Positions 34,393 through 47,159 of a DNA stretch of 64,000 nucleotides are shown here, piece by piece (within the stretch, counting starts at the first letter, position 1; each line of letters begins with the position of its first letter). Location: assembly GCA_020465985.1 (NCBI GenBank), contig JAANYP010000388.1, forward strand, positions 32,440-96,439. Reading direction: 5' to 3'. The notes beneath the pieces are model-generated. The model did not search any database, had not been told where the DNA came from, and worked only from the letters and a program-made list of their open reading frames with translations. The translations under genes and the position numbers were made by a program. This DNA is from Centrapalus pauciflorus. Its lineage: Eukaryota > Streptophyta > Magnoliopsida > Asterales > Asteraceae.

Positions 34393-34854
34393 ATTAGGGT
34401 GATTTTTGATTGAAATTGAATTTTTTTTTCGAACACTGTTCTTGAACATTTTTTTTCAAAAAACAGAAAAATCAACAAGGGTTTTAATCATGTTGATTGT
34501 TGAATGTGAAAATTGGATCGAACGAAGTAATTAGGAAGTCGATTGAATTGATCATACATTTTTTTTTATTTACCAAACACAGAAAAAGATCTGTTGATTT
34601 TTCGAAAATATTGAAAAACCGAAAGTTATTCACTGTTTCATTGAAAAAGTCACATTTAGATCTGTTTTTGGACGAAATACTTTCACAAAAAGTGTCTGAA
34701 ATCAAAATCCATGCCTTCGATATCAATTTGGTTGAAAATAGCTCAGTTTTACAAATTAATTTGAATTTGAGACTTGAAAGTTTTGGAAAAATTAATAAAC
34801 TCAGATAATACTGTGTTCTTGGGCAATAGGAGTTGACAACAGTTACCAATAGAG

Positions 34855-35460
34855 TTGATGTCAAGTTCAAATCGAGTTGACTTCAGTGTAAATCGAGTTG
34901 AAGTTGCATTTCAATCGAGTTGACTTGTCTTATATTCGAGTTGGAAGTGTCTTGAAATCGAGATGAAATTATATTCTATTGGAGTTGAACTCAGTTCAAC
35001 TCGAGTTGATCCAAGTTCAAAGGGAAGAACATTCGAGTTGTCTTAATTTCAACAAGGGATTAATCGACTTTGACATAGTTTCAATCGAGTTGTACAAAGT
35101 TTAAATCGAGTTGCACATTGTATAAATCGAGTTGCACATAGATTCAATTGAGTTGCACATAGATTCAATCGAGTTGCACATAGATTCAATCGAGTTGCAC
35201 ATAGATTCAATCGAGTTGTACATAGATTCAGTCGAGTTTCATCCCTTATTGATTCGAGTTTTGTTCTAACTGAATCGAGTTGAGTCATTACTTAATTCGA
35301 GTTACTTACTTCTTCCAACAAGTTGATTTGTTATAGATTCGAGTTGAGTATACATTGGTTCGAGTTTCACATATTCATTAATCGAGTTGATCAACTCTTC
35401 ATTCGAGCTGATTATCCTAATCATTCGAGTTTCATTCAACATTCTTTCAAGTTTGATCAA
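34855..35460 (+). repeat. TCGAGTTG/TCGAGTTT array in the F leader
   Basis: About two dozen copies of ATCGAGTTG or TTCGAGTTT. The central part (about 35080-35230) is a regular repeat of roughly 21 bp of the type ATCGAGTTGCACATAGATTCA; the flanks keep only the core motif. It lies between PBS and gag, as in C. Confidence 0.85.
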
Positions 35461-35537
35461 TTTTCAATAGTGATCAACTGATTCAATTTTAATAAAATAT
35501 CATTCGATCTTGGAAAGTTTCCTATCTATCAGTCGTC

Positions 35538-38500
35538 ATGTCAAAAGACGCGCTTGCCATGGGATCAGAGATGAAACCTCCAATTCTCTATCGGTGAGAA
35601 TACGTACAGTGGATAGAAAGATTTTTATAATTTATCAGTTTCAATGATCTCTCCGAAGAAATGCTAAAGTCCTTGACTGACGGACCATCTGTGTTCTTAG
35701 AGACAATCCCTGGTGTACCGACTGGAAACCCTCCGATTCCAGAAAGAACTGTTGAGGTCACAAACCTAACAGAGGCATAGAAAAGAAAAAAATTAGGGGA
35801 CAAAACAGCAAGGAAGTTGTTACTGATTTCAATCCCTAATGACATCTATACCTGCCTAACAAACACAAAGACCGCCAAATCCATTTGGAATGAGGTGTGC
35901 AAGCTAATGAGGGGATCCGACAGGGCAGCAACCAATAGAGCAAGGAACAGTCTGATGACTTTTGAGGATTTTAGAGCACGAGAAGGAGAATTACTAGAAA
36001 ATACTTACTTGCGGTTTGTCAGTCTTGTAAGTGAGATGAAAACAAACGGGGTTACAAAGTCCAATCTAGATATCAACGTCAAGTTCTTAAACGTACTTAA
36101 CCCATAATGGGAAAAGTATGTGATGATCATCCAACAGACGAAAGACATTGAAGAGATGGACTTCCACATGATCTTTGAAAACCTCAACAACTATCAAGTG
36201 GTTGTTTTGAGGAAAATATCTGGTAAAAAGAAAGCCGAGAAAGAGACCGTTGGCCCTTTAGCTTTATTGACTGAAAAGAAATATAAGTATAAGATGAAGA
36301 AGGAGAAATGAGCAGTCATAAGCAGTAGCTCTTCTGAATCAGACTCATCAGATTCATCCGCTGATTCTGAGATAGAATAGATGAAAAAGCAGATGGCCTT
36401 ACTCACTAAGGCATTCCAAAAGAAATTCTATCGAAAGCCAACCAACAACAAAATGCGATACAAGACTGGCTCAAGGAAGTTTGAAAAGAAAGAGAAGTAT
36501 GAAAAGTCTGGTAAAAGCAGTGGCAGGAAAGATGAAAAATATGACAAATATGATAAATCAGCCTAGAATGAAACAGAGCAAAAATGCTACAATTGTGACA
36601 AGCCAGGACACTTTGCTCGTGAGTGCAGAATGCCAGTAGTCAAAAACTCTGATTACTACACAAGAAAGGCTCTCCTAGCCAAAAGAAAAGGAAGTTGGAA
36701 AAGCCTTTATGGCTGAGGATGATCATTGGCTACAGCTGTCAGAGGATGAAGACATATTGGATGAGGATGCTCATATCTGCTTGAAATCAGAAGTCTTCAA
36801 TGAATCAGAAATGAGTGAGTCAGCAATGATAGCAGAAGATTAGGTCTGGGTTGGGTTGACGGATGAATAAAATGAGGACAAAGAAGAGTCTGATGAGGAA
36901 GTGGCTGAAGAATTCACGTTGATGGCAACAGGAAAAACTGGCTGCAGCAAAGACAAAGAAACTGAAGAATCAAAGTCAGAAAAATCAGACAGTTTAGAAA
37001 CACCAGAGGTAAATTGTAACTCTGACTCTGAAAATGATGATTCATGTTTGCTTGAAGAAAAATTAACATAAATGACCTTTATGCTAAAGAAATTTGAAAA
37101 ATCATTAAAGGCTGAAAGGAAACATGCTCACTCCTTGGAGAACAAGTTACATAATGAACATGCATTAGTATTAGATTTTTCCAAGGATAAAGCATTAGCG
37201 TTACGAGCAGTTTTAGATTTTCAAGACAAAGCAAATGGCCTTCAAAGCAAAATCCAAGAACTAAATAACAATATATCTGACCTACAAGAAACTGAGTTTG
37301 GCAGAATTAGAGGCTTCAAATTTTTCTGTAAAATATCATGCCATTTTTGAAGAACAAACAAATCTTTATGAGAAAATAAAGACAATGGAAGATGAATTTA
37401 TTAAAAGAGGTCAAACAAATCAAACTATCTATATAAATCAACCAAAAGACACCGAATTTTACAATTCTAAATCTTGTATTGATTGGGAAAATCCTAAATA
37501 TCTGACAAAGGCTATCTCAAATTCACCAACTTTATATGATGTCAGATATATGAATCTAGGATTAAAAATGACTTTTATGAAAGCATCAGATTAGGTATAA
37601 TCCAGTGAAGATTCAAAAAGATTAAGATCAGATAAAATGTAAAATTTTGTTGACTGTAACAGATGAAATGAATCAAATAATAATATTGACATTAAAGAGG
37701 AGTATATTCAGACATATTCTGAAAAGGATTTATCTGAATCTACTACTCAATCTCAAAAGTTATATTTACCATTTTCAATTCTTGAAAAGATAAACTCTGA
37801 TCTTGAATTGAAAATCAAAAACTTTGAGACAGAAAATCTAACACTTAAGGCTGAACTTAAAATTCTGGAACAAATGTTACAAAAACAGCCTGAGAACAAA
37901 ACATTATCTGATCCATTATCTTCAATTTCACTTGATTCTATCAACTCTGAAACAGAATTTGATTTGTATATGAACTCTGATTTTAATTCATTAGAAGATA
38001 TGTCTGTTAAAATAGATGAATTTGTAAAACCTTTACACAACAAACAATCTGATGATCTTTAAGAACCTGTTAAAATTCTGCAAAGAATATCTACAGATTC
38101 AAAGAAATCATCTGAAAATATACCAAGTTTACAACAAAAGAAGGAGAAAACAAAAGTTACTTTTGATACTCCTAAATATGAAAAAGGTGAATCATCTTCT
38201 AGAAAGGACTCAATTGCACTCAAAGTCCAAACTTCAAAAGGTAAGAAACCTTTACAGAAGAAACAAGTTTCTAAAATCACTAATTCTCATGTTTCATCTA
38301 TGTCAGATTATATTGTGAATGGTTCTCAAAAGCAAGTATGGCGAAAGAAGCATAGAGAAAAGAAAAACCAGAATATAAAACAAGAGTGGCGAGTGAAGGA
38401 AAATGTTGTTACAAATAGAAATAGCAAATTCGAAAAATCTGTCTGTAATAATGAATTTACTGATAAATCTTGTATTAAACTCTTTCGAACTGATTTAATT

Positions 38501-38790
38501 GCTTTGAATTCCGTTTCATGTAAATCACTGCCTGTAAAATCTGATAAGCTTGTATGGCAACCAAAGAAAAAGGACCCATCTTTCAAACAGATTAAGCTTC
38601 CACAGCATAATCTTTCAAAAACAGTTCCGCCGCGAATTGTAAAAAAGTGGATACCAAAAAGAACTGTTAAAAAGTGAGTACCTAAAATAAAAGACATATC
38701 TGATGAGAAAAAGCATCATCAACTGCATGATTTACCAAAATCAAAAGTACCCAACTATAAGTGGGTACCTCATGTGTTATTTCGTCTTAT
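35538..38790 (+). pseudogene. Gag of element F (broken)
   Basis: The ATG at 35538 opens SKDALAMGSEMKPPILYR, then a TGA where an aromatic or Gly codon would continue into EYVQWIERF. The capsid region (about 35830-36190) includes SIWNEVCKLMRGS and YLRFVSLVSEMK. A CCHC knuckle CYNCDKPGHFARECR lies at about 36590-36634, after a Lys-rich segment. A long acidic and coiled-coil region follows (36700-38060), with a block resembling the C ORF (EQTNLYEKIKTMED). The tail has WIPK and WVP motifs (38650-38775). Stops at about 36105, 36309, 36378, 36566 and later, plus frameshifts, inactivate it. The tail frame does not match the protease frame; an acceptor-like tract at 38775-38792 lies between them. Confidence 0.8.
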
Positions 38791-38792
38791 AG

Positions 38793-39056
38793 GTAAATCA
38801 TGTATGGTACCTTGACTCCGGATGCTCGAAGCACATGACCGGACAAAGAGAAACAGTCACTAACTTTGTAGAAAAGTTCTGTGGAACAGTTAGATCCGGA
38901 AACGATCAATTTTGTCTGATCAAAGGTTATAGGAGTCTTGCGTACGATTAGATTACCATTCAGAAAGTCTTCTACGTTGACGGTCTTGGTCACAACTTGT
39001 TCAGCATTGGAGAGCTCTGCGACAAAGAATTAGAAGTCAACTTCAAAGCTAATCGG
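38793..39056 (+). pseudogene. Protease region of element F, before the G insertion
   Basis: The protease motif LDSGCSKHMTG (Asp codon 38814-38816) is intact. One in-frame TAG (about 38949) interrupts the following HNLFSIGELCD-type segment. The frame opens at 38793, directly after an acceptor-like TTATAG, at codon phase 0. It is cut at 39056 by element G and resumes at 47165. Confidence 0.85.
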
Positions 39057-40614
39057 TGTAAGACCCAAGATTTCTCAAAGGTCTTAAGTCTAGGCCCCAG
39101 TAGCAATGCAATATCAATCAGGAAACTAAGATAATAATTAAAAGTGCGGATTTAAATTTAATTACAAACAGAGTCAATTTTAAGTAGCAAGGTACAAACT
39201 ACTAGACTATTACATCAAATCACATAATATAGACTAGCCCCGAACCCCAAAGCTCTATCATCTAACAATACCAAGGTGTTGAAACAGGTTCTAGAGCACT
39301 TCAAGCTCTTTCAGAGTCCTGACCTATGAACTAAGTCCAACCAATCCTTTGCCTTTACCTGAAAAATAATGCAACAACGGGGTAAGCTTATTTGCTTAGT
39401 GAGAATGTAGAATTTCACATTTAACATGCAATTATGAACGTGGAAAGCTCATGCACTGCACTGGGCTCATGCACATCTCAGCTCTATTGCTCATGCACTG
39501 CACTAGGCTCATGCACAGCTCAAATCTCGAAGGGACATTGGCCAATTTAATGCTCTTTTGATGCGCGTCTTTTCTCAGCTCCCAGTTATAAAACTGTTGT
39601 TGCTCTTGAGATTTTAGACAAATCTATAAGGAACGCTCGGATAATGATAACACCATACACACGCATCATTAGTGGGGATCAGCCACGTACTGGGCTAGCT
39701 ACCAGTAATTGCTGTATGGGTATCATCAGAATGCTCAGCTCTAGCTACCCTCTGTACTTTCATCATATAAATCAGCACATCATAAGCCTAACATTATCCC
39801 AACACCGAGCAATAGTGTTGGTGTTAAGCTTAACAATCAAATGACTCGTCAATGAATAGAAGCTAAATGAAGAAATGCTCAGCTCAATGAATCATAGTAA
39901 ACAAACTATGATAATATATCTATATGCTCAGGATCATAATGTCAATAAAATCAGAATAAAGCAACAAAAGTCTCAATTCACATAATTTGTAGTTAAAGTA
40001 AAATCTACAACTCACAGTTACTGGTTAATTTGCATTTTCTGGCTCTGGCTCTGTTGCTCACAATTTGCAGTGGGTAAGAACCACTAACTGATTTATATCA
40101 GACTTACATATGCTTGCCACCTTTCTATAACCTTCACTGATGTTCTTTAATGTCTTTTAACTTTGCTTGTTGCTCAATCTGTTAATCATATCATTTCTGA
40201 TATTTATTAGTCTTTGAATCATTTGAATGATAAATTCAGTGTTCATTTGCTGATCTTTAATCTCAAAGTCTCATATCTTGATTATATTGAGATAAATGTG
40301 GTTATCCATCTCATTAGAATTCTTAAGAGAGTATATTTAATCATGTCATTAAATTATGTCCTTTATCTTAAAAAAAAACTTAATTTAAATACCATTTGGC
40401 GTTATGATCACAAAAACATATATTTTTGAAATCTAATCATATATGATCATGCATATATTTATACATTTTCTAATTGATGGTATTTTTTTTAAGTTTATAA
40501 ATCTTGATTTTAATGATTGATCGCTCGTATACACAGCATCACTCCTCTATCTCTCTTTTGTTCATATTCTTTGTTTCATTAAATTCTCAAAAGATCTGTG
40601 TAAATATATATATT

Positions 40615-40654
<40 letters not shown>

Positions 40655-41615
40655 TATATAATCATTAAGCTAATTATTTTGTTAATTATGTGTTGTCCAT
40701 GTGTTTTATTCAATATATTCGAATTTAGGGAGAGGGGTTCAAATTTAATATTTAAATTCGAACATGGGATTAAATTCGAAGACATACATTTCGATTATAT
40801 GTTAAATTCGAACATCATAGCTAAATTCGAACCCCTATTCGAATTTAATGATCAAAAATCGAATTCACATTCGAATTTAATTTCAAAATCGAACCATTGG
40901 TTCGATTTTTGCTATAATCGAGTTTGTTCTTGGCATCTCGAATTTGTTCATATTTTCCAGCTTTTAAACATGAATTTCTAAGCCTAAAATCATGAATATA
41001 CTAAGTATTAAGTCTAGGTTCAATTATATTATACATAATATATCAAATTCTAGTTAAAACTCAAGCTAAAATAGCTTTAATCACACGAAAAATGGTAAAT
41101 TCGAATTATTCTTCAAAACCGAGAATAAGGAAATCAGAAAAAACAACGATTCTTACCGCAAATTCGTACGAAATCACGCATGCAACTGTATATTCTTGTA
41201 GTATTCTTCGAGATCTTTTCTGATGACGTGTTGAACTCGATAATTGACCGGTCGATTTGGGAGAAAAACTAGAGAGAAGTAGAGAGAGAGTAGAGAGTGA
41301 TTTAAATGATCTTAATCACGTTTATATACTTCATTCTATTATTTTGTGTAATTAACCCACTTTTACTTTTGTAGTTTACATCTCTTTTATTTATTTATCT
41401 TCAATAATGTAATAAATCATAAGTTAATATTTGTATAATTTAATTAAATATTTCATAGCTTAATTAAATTACAATTCAAATAATGTAATAAAATTACATT
41501 ATGGGTTCGATAATCAGATATTTAACTTACAAATCAAATAATAAATAATGTAATAAAATTACATTATTAGCTTAAAATCAGAATTATACGTTTGGTCAAA
41601 AGCTAGTTTGTTACA
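39057..41615 (-). repeat. 3' LTR of element G
   Basis: 2559 bp, TGTAAGACCC...TTGTTACA on +. On the - strand a TATATAAA lies at about 41328-41321, followed by a CT-rich start region, so most of the LTR lies downstream of the promoter. It contains an ATTCGAATTTAA array (about 40715-40945) and a TA microsatellite (about 40618-40660). Confidence 0.9.
40715..40945. repeat. TTCGAA/AATTCGAA array in the G 3' LTR
   Basis: More than ten TTCGAA or TCGAA words in 230 bp (ATTCGAATTTA, AAATTCGAAC, AAATCGAAT), many of them self-complementary. The counterpart in the other LTR is at 46238-46475. Confidence 0.8.
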
Positions 41616-41619
41616 GAAT

Positions 41620-41760
41620 GGGCTCCATCACGTACAAACTTCGTCCTCGAAGTTAGCTTTATTCGAACAAACTTGGGTAGATAGTTTTTATACCTTCTCT
41701 TGATTCCCAAGACTGATATGAACCTTTGTGGTGTTTCCACTGAACGAGCACCATCTGTAT
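41620..41760 (-). pseudogene. Pol C-terminal remnant of element G (chromodomain-like)
   Basis: On the - strand the frame starting near 41750 reads VLVQWKHHKGSYQSWES then IYPSLFE and a stop. The pattern V.V.W..H......WE....(I)YP.LF is that of the integrase C-terminal chromodomain region of Ty3/gypsy chromoviruses. It is the only recognisable part of pol left and adjoins the 3' LTR, as expected for the end of pol. Confidence 0.6.
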
Positions 41761-43117
41761 TTCATAATTTATGCTTCTTTGACTTTTATAAATAGCCATT
41801 TCAGTGTTATACAACTTATCTGCAGATTTAAGCATTCAACATATAATTTTAGGATTTTTGCTTATCGTTTATAATTTTCTGTATTGACTCACACTTCAAG
41901 ATCCAATATTTCTTTCAATTAATTCAAATATCAATTTAGTCATTATGCCACCTTATTAACTGACTTTTGTAATGACATTGGGCATTTTTAGGAATTCTGA
42001 CTTATCATTTGTGCTTTTAATAGGTGGGCTTTATGTCTTGAGATTTAAAATATGTCTTAGCCAATTCGGCTAACAACTCAATACCTTAATTAGATCGTAT
42101 ATCTCATTCGTTTGGTCTTGAGCCAATTGTAGCTTTTCAAATCTCACATCTGTATTATTGAAAAATTTTCATTTGTTAACTTATGCAGTCATATAAAAGA
42201 TTTCAGGACTTCTGATTATCAATTATATTTTCGCTATTGTGGACTTTTGAGATTTGATTTTATATCTCATTCAATTCGGCTAGCATTTCTATATATTAGT
42301 TAGCTCATATCTCTTTTCATTTGCTCTTGAAATAGATACGGAGCTTTTTGGGAGTCTGATATCTGTACTTTATGTTTCTTTTATTGATGATGTTTCAATC
42401 ATCAATCGCTTAGCCGATTTCTGACTTGCGCTGACTGTTGTGAAAACTTCTAATTTCTTTGCTCTGACAAGCAGATGATAAATAGAATTCCATTTAATCA
42501 TACGTACGTACTTATGTTTGACTTTTCATTAGTGAATCTCTAAATTTAAAATCACTTTACTCTTTTGGCAGAAGCTTTTATTTTATGTGCAGTTAGGTGG
42601 AATAAGTATTCTATTATTGGATATCTTACTAGTCTCGCATCGACATAATGAGAATCCATCACTTACCTTTATTTTGGCATTTGACGGGCTTTTCATTGGC
42701 CATTCATGACTAATCGCTTGTCTTTTCAAAAAATTTCAATCTATTTTCTTGTCACTCTCGCTTTGTGCCTCTGACTTCTTTGATTCTCGTTCAAGTTGTC
42801 ATTAGGTGCTTGACAATTTGGTTCAAAGACTATCTTCTCATTGATTTTTATTGGATCAGCAACTTCTACCTCTGTCTCATTATAAGACATGATGTAATCA
42901 TTCAGATTACAAGGATTCACGAAGTAGCTTGTGTTTAGGATTAAATTATCAATTTTCTTAGGGCTTTTGAATCATAACTTCAACTGATACAACCAATATG
43001 TCATCCGCATTATTCACAATTGATGACAGGGTTGTACCGTTAACTCCATACTTACTTCGGAATTGAAATTTAGATGGCAACGTAATTAAATTATTTAATC
43101 GTATAAGACACTTATTA
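41761..43117 (-). other. Unrecognised internal DNA of element G
   Basis: About 1.36 kb with no usable ORF. Two imperfect units of roughly 200 bp (about 41980-42180 and 42205-42390) share words such as CAATTCGGCTA, TTGAGATTT and ATCTCATTC, suggesting an old duplication. RT and integrase motifs are absent. Confidence 0.5.
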
Positions 43118-44362
43118 TTAGTTACCATTGTGGTCTTTTGGCGTTTTTGGTGTCTCCTCGGCATCCTCAGCAGTTATATGGAAAGCTCGCGCCTTTGCTG
43201 TAGGTATCACTGTAGTACTCTGTTCGTTTGCTCTGCCAACTGGTTGTTCAGGATTAGTAAGCATGTGTGCATTTGGGCAATGCTTGGCATAATGTCCACG
43301 CTCACCACAGTTGTAGCATACGTCGTTTCTTTCTGGGCACTCATCGCTTCCATATCCAATCTGTTTACAAGTGTAACAGGTCACATCTATAGGGTTGCAG
43401 TGTCCACTATGAAATTTGTTACAAAGTTTACACGGTCGTGCTCCTGACTGTAGGGAATAGACCCTAGTCTTCTGAGGTGTAGAGGATGCTTGTGACTGCT
43501 GCTGACTGGACTTTGATGAACTAAAGAATCTACTAGATTTCTGTTTCTTAGGTGGAGATGGACATGTAGGACTTATAGCCATCATAACGGGTTCACAACT
43601 AGAATCAGTAAATTCCCGCTCCACCATTCTTGCTGCTTCCACTATACTGAGATACGTTTTGAACTTTATGCTACTCATTTGTCTTCTATATATTGGATTC
43701 AGACCCAGTCTGAATCGGTTTATCTTACGTTATTCTGTTGCTACTTGATATGACAAGTAGCCGCAAAGTCTCGAGAACTCATGCTCGTATTCATCAACGG
43801 TCTTAGTTCCTTGTTTCAATTGCATCAACTGCATCTCAAGTTCGTCTTGTTTGTCGGTTGGATAGTATTTGGCGTTGAACATTTCCAAGAACTGCTCCCA
43901 GTCCAGTGTCTTAATTGTTTCGTCACCATAGATGCTCCTTTGTGTTTTCCACCAGGCTCTAGCAGCTCCAACGAACAGTGCTATAGCAAACTTAACTCTA
44001 TTGCTGTCCAGACATTCTGAGATACTGAAGATCTCTACAGTATGACTTATCCAATCTAACGCATGTATTGGATTTACTGTGCCTTCAAACGTTATGGCAC
44101 CACTCGCTTTGAAGTCTTTAAATCTACAGCCTTTTGGCTGCTCAACTCATTGATTGACATGCTCATTATCATAATCTGATTCGCTTGACTGTTCGGCTTG
44201 CTTCTTTTTATGTTTATTTCTCATTTCAGTTTTCTTTATTAATACAATTTGTTCTCACATATACTTGTTTTGCTGCTCATTATTCTGGGTGATTAGTTGT
44301 TGCATCATTTCCAGGACTTGCTCTGGGGTCATGCCACCTGATGGTCCACCTCCTCCTGACAT
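43118..44362 (-). pseudogene. Gag of element G (Ty3/gypsy, two CCHC boxes)
   Basis: The start ATG at 44362 opens a Gly-rich SGGGGPSGGMTPEQV segment. The retrotransposon Gag domain (about 44110-43740) includes ALDWISHTVEIF, FAIALFVGAARAWW, WEQFLEMFNAKYYP and VDEYEHEFSRL. The C-terminal part (43678-43118) has a basic Ser/Gln-rich linker, then two knuckles, CYTCKQIGYGSDEC and CYNCGERGHYAKHC; the first has Tyr at the position just before its spacer where Gly-His is usual, while a His is missing. A few in-frame stops (near 44255 and 44150, and at 43727) break the N-terminal half. Protease is not identified after it. Confidence 0.85.
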
Positions 44363-44548
44363 AAATCTGAAATTCAAATCACTAAATATTTAGCTTATTA
44401 GTCTAGCACATTGTACTCTTTCATACCCCGTCCTACTAGTATCTGAAACCTATCTTAGTTCAAGCCATCCTTTCATGATTGATACTATAGCATTGCACAA
44501 GTTTGAGATCATGTATTACACGTAATAAAATGATTCACTCAAACTATT

Positions 44549-44560
44549 GCTCTGATACCA
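44549..44560 (-). promoter_or_regulatory. Primer-binding site of element G
   Basis: On the - strand TGGTATCAGAGC, 3 nt after the 5' LTR; initiator tRNA-Met type. Confidence 0.9.
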
Positions 44561-44563
44561 TCC

Positions 44564-46108
44564 TGTAAGACCCAAGATTTCTCAAAGGTCTTAAGTCTAG
44601 GCCCCAGTAGCAATGCAATATCAATCAGGAAACTAAGATAATAATTAAAAGTGCGGAATTAAATTTAATTACAAACAGAGTCAATTTTAAGTAGCAAGGT
44701 ACAAACTACTAGACTATTACATCAAATCACATTATATAGACTAGACCCGAACCCCAAAGCTCTATCATCTAATAATACCAAGGTGTTGAAACCGGTTCTA
44801 AAGCACTTCAAGCTCTTTCAGAGTCCTGACCTATGAACTAGGTCCAGCCAATCCTTTGCCTTTACCTGAAAAATAATGCAACAACGGGGTAAGGTTATTT
44901 GCTTAGTGAGAATGTAGAATTTCACATTTAACATGCAATTATGAACGCGGAAAGCTCATGCACTGCACTTGGCTCATGCACAGCTCAGCTCTATTGCTCA
45001 GGCACTGCACTAGGCTCATGCACAGCTCAAATCTCGAAGGGACATTGGCCAATTTAATGCTCTTTTGATGCACGTCTTTTCTCAGCTCCCAGTTATAAAA
45101 CTGTTGTTGCTTTTGAGACTTTTAGAAGAATCTATAAGGAACGCTCGGATAATGATAACACCATACACACGCATCATTAGTGGGGATCAGCCACGTACTG
45201 GGCTAGCTACCAGTAATTGATGTATGGGTATCATCAGAATGCTCATCTCTAGCTACCCTCTGTGCTTTCATCATATAAATCAGCACATCATAATCCTAAC
45301 ATTATCCCAACACCGAGCAATAGTGTTGGTGTTAAGGTTAACAATCAAATGACTCGTCAATGAATAGAAGCTAAATGAAGAAATGCTCAGCTCAACGAAT
45401 CATAGTAAACATACTATGATAATATATCTATATGCTCAGGATCGGAATGTCTAAAAAATCAGAATAAAGCAACAAAAGTCTCAATTCACATAATTTGCAG
45501 TTAAAGTAAAATCTACAACTCACAGTTACTGGTTAATTTGCATTTTCAGGCTCTGGCTCTGTTGCTCAAATCTGCAGTGGGTAAGAACCACTAACTGGTT
45601 TATATCAGACTTACAGATGCTTGCCACCTTGCTATAACCTTCACTGATGTTCTTTAATGTCTTTTAACTTTGCTTGTTGCTCAATCTGTTAATCATATCA
45701 TTTCTGATTTTTATTAGTCTTTGAATCATTTGAATGATAAATTCAGTGTTCATTTGCTGATCTTTAATCTCAAAGTATCATATCTTGATTATATTGAGAT
45801 AAATGTGGCAATCTATCTCATTATGAACTCTTAAGAGAGTATGTTTAATCATGTCATTAAATTAAGTCCTTTATCTTAAAAAAAACTTAAGTTGAATACC
45901 ATTTGGCGTTATGATCACAAAAAATGTATTTTTGAAATCTAATCATATATGATCATGCATATATTTATACATTTTCTAATTGATGGTATTTTTTTTAAGT
46001 TTATAGATCTTGATTTTAATGATTGATCGCTCGTATACACAGCAGCACTCCTCTATCTCTCTTTTGTTCATATTCTTTGTCTCATTAAATTCTCAAAAGA
46101 TCTGTGTG

Positions 46109-46202
<94 letters not shown>

Positions 46203-47159
46203 TTTTGTTAATTATGTGTTGTCCATGTGTTTTATTCAATATATTCGAATTTAGGGAGAGGGGTTCGAATTTAATATTTAAATTCGAACATGGGATTAAA
46301 TTCGAAGACATACGTTTCAATTTTATGTTAAATTCGAACATCATAGCTAAATTCGAACCCCTATTCGAATTTAATGATCAAAAATCGAATCCACATTCGA
46401 ATTTAATGTCAAAATCGAACCATTGGTTTGATTTTTGCTATAATCGAGTTTGTTCTTGGCATTTCGAATTTGTTCATATTTTCCAGCTTTTAAACATGAA
46501 TTTCTAAGCCTAAAATCATGAATATACTAAGTATTAAGTCTAGGTTCAATTATATTATACATAATCTATCAAATTCTAGTTAAAACTCAAGGTAAAATAG
46601 CTTTAATCACACGAAAAATGGTAAATTCGAATTATTCTTCAAAACCGAGAATAAGGAAATCAGAAAAAACAACGATTCTTACCTCAAATTCGTACGAAAT
46701 CATGCATGCAACTGTATATTCTTGTAGTATTCTTCGAGATCTTTCCGATGACGTGTTGAACTCGATAATTGACCGGTTGATTTGGGAGAAAAACTAGAGA
46801 GAAGTAGAGAGAGAGTAAAGAGAGAGAGAGAGAGTAGAGAGTGATTTAAATGATCTTAATCATGTTTATATACTTCATTCTATTATTTTGTGTAATTAAC
46901 CCACTTTTACTTTTGTAGTTTACATCTCTTTTATTTAATTATCTTCAATAATGTAATAAATCATAATTTAATACTTGTATAATTTAATTAAATATTTCAT
47001 AGCTTAATTAAATTACAATTCAAATAATGTAATAAAATTACATTATGGGTTCGATAATCAGATAATTAACTTACAAATCAAATAATAAATAATGTAATAA
47101 AATTACATTATTAGCTTAAAATCAGAATTATACGTTTGGTCAAAAGCTAAGTTGTTACA
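44564..47159 (-). repeat. 5' LTR of element G
   Basis: 2596 bp, collinear with 39057-41615 and differing by scattered substitutions and microsatellite length. It holds a TG/TA microsatellite (about 46103-46198) and the TTCGAA array at 46238-46475. Confidence 0.9.
46103..46198. repeat. (TG)n(TA)n microsatellite
   Basis: About 7 TG units followed by roughly 40 TA units. The other LTR has a much shorter TA run at the same place, so it expanded after insertion. Confidence 0.95.

Larger units (their letters stand above)
34085..39056 (+). mobile_element. Ty1/copia element F, 5' portion
   Basis: 5' LTR, degenerate PBS, TCGAGTT leader array, gag and the beginning of pol. It is interrupted at 39056 by element G and continues at 47160-47664, where element E inserts. 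The reading frame of the protease/pre-integrase linker crosses the G insertion site without loss (…FKANRC before, SIRFGEG after, sharing TSD ATCGG). The 3' part of F is not in the window. Leader and Gag tail resemble those of element C. Confidence 0.85.
39057..47159 (-). mobile_element. Ty3/gypsy element G, chromovirus-like, pol deleted
   Basis: A complete insertion of 8.1 kb on the - strand, with TSD ATCGG (39052-39056 and 47160-47164). LTRs are about 2.56 and 2.60 kb. The 2.95 kb internal region holds a PBS, gag, about 1.4 kb of unrecognised DNA and only the last scrap of pol, so most of pol is missing. Long LTRs, a Gag with two CCHC boxes and a chromodomain-like pol end point to a Tekay-type chromovirus; lineage is inferred. 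Confidence 0.88.

Noticed and set aside
35049..35288. - strand ORF with repeated LNLCATR units
   Set aside because: It is the antisense translation of the TCGAGTTGCACATAGATTCA array in the F leader; the unit length, a multiple of three, keeps it open by chance.
38236..38792. A second predicted gag/PR intron in F (AAAAG|GTAAGA at 38240 to 38792)
   Set aside because: The donor is phase 1 in the Gag frame while the acceptor is phase 0, so the fusion would be out of frame; frameshifts in F leave this unresolved.
46010..46507. 165-codon ORF with a long Ile-Tyr repeat
   Set aside because: It is a translation of the TA microsatellite and TTCGAA array in the G LTR; both strands give the same artefact.
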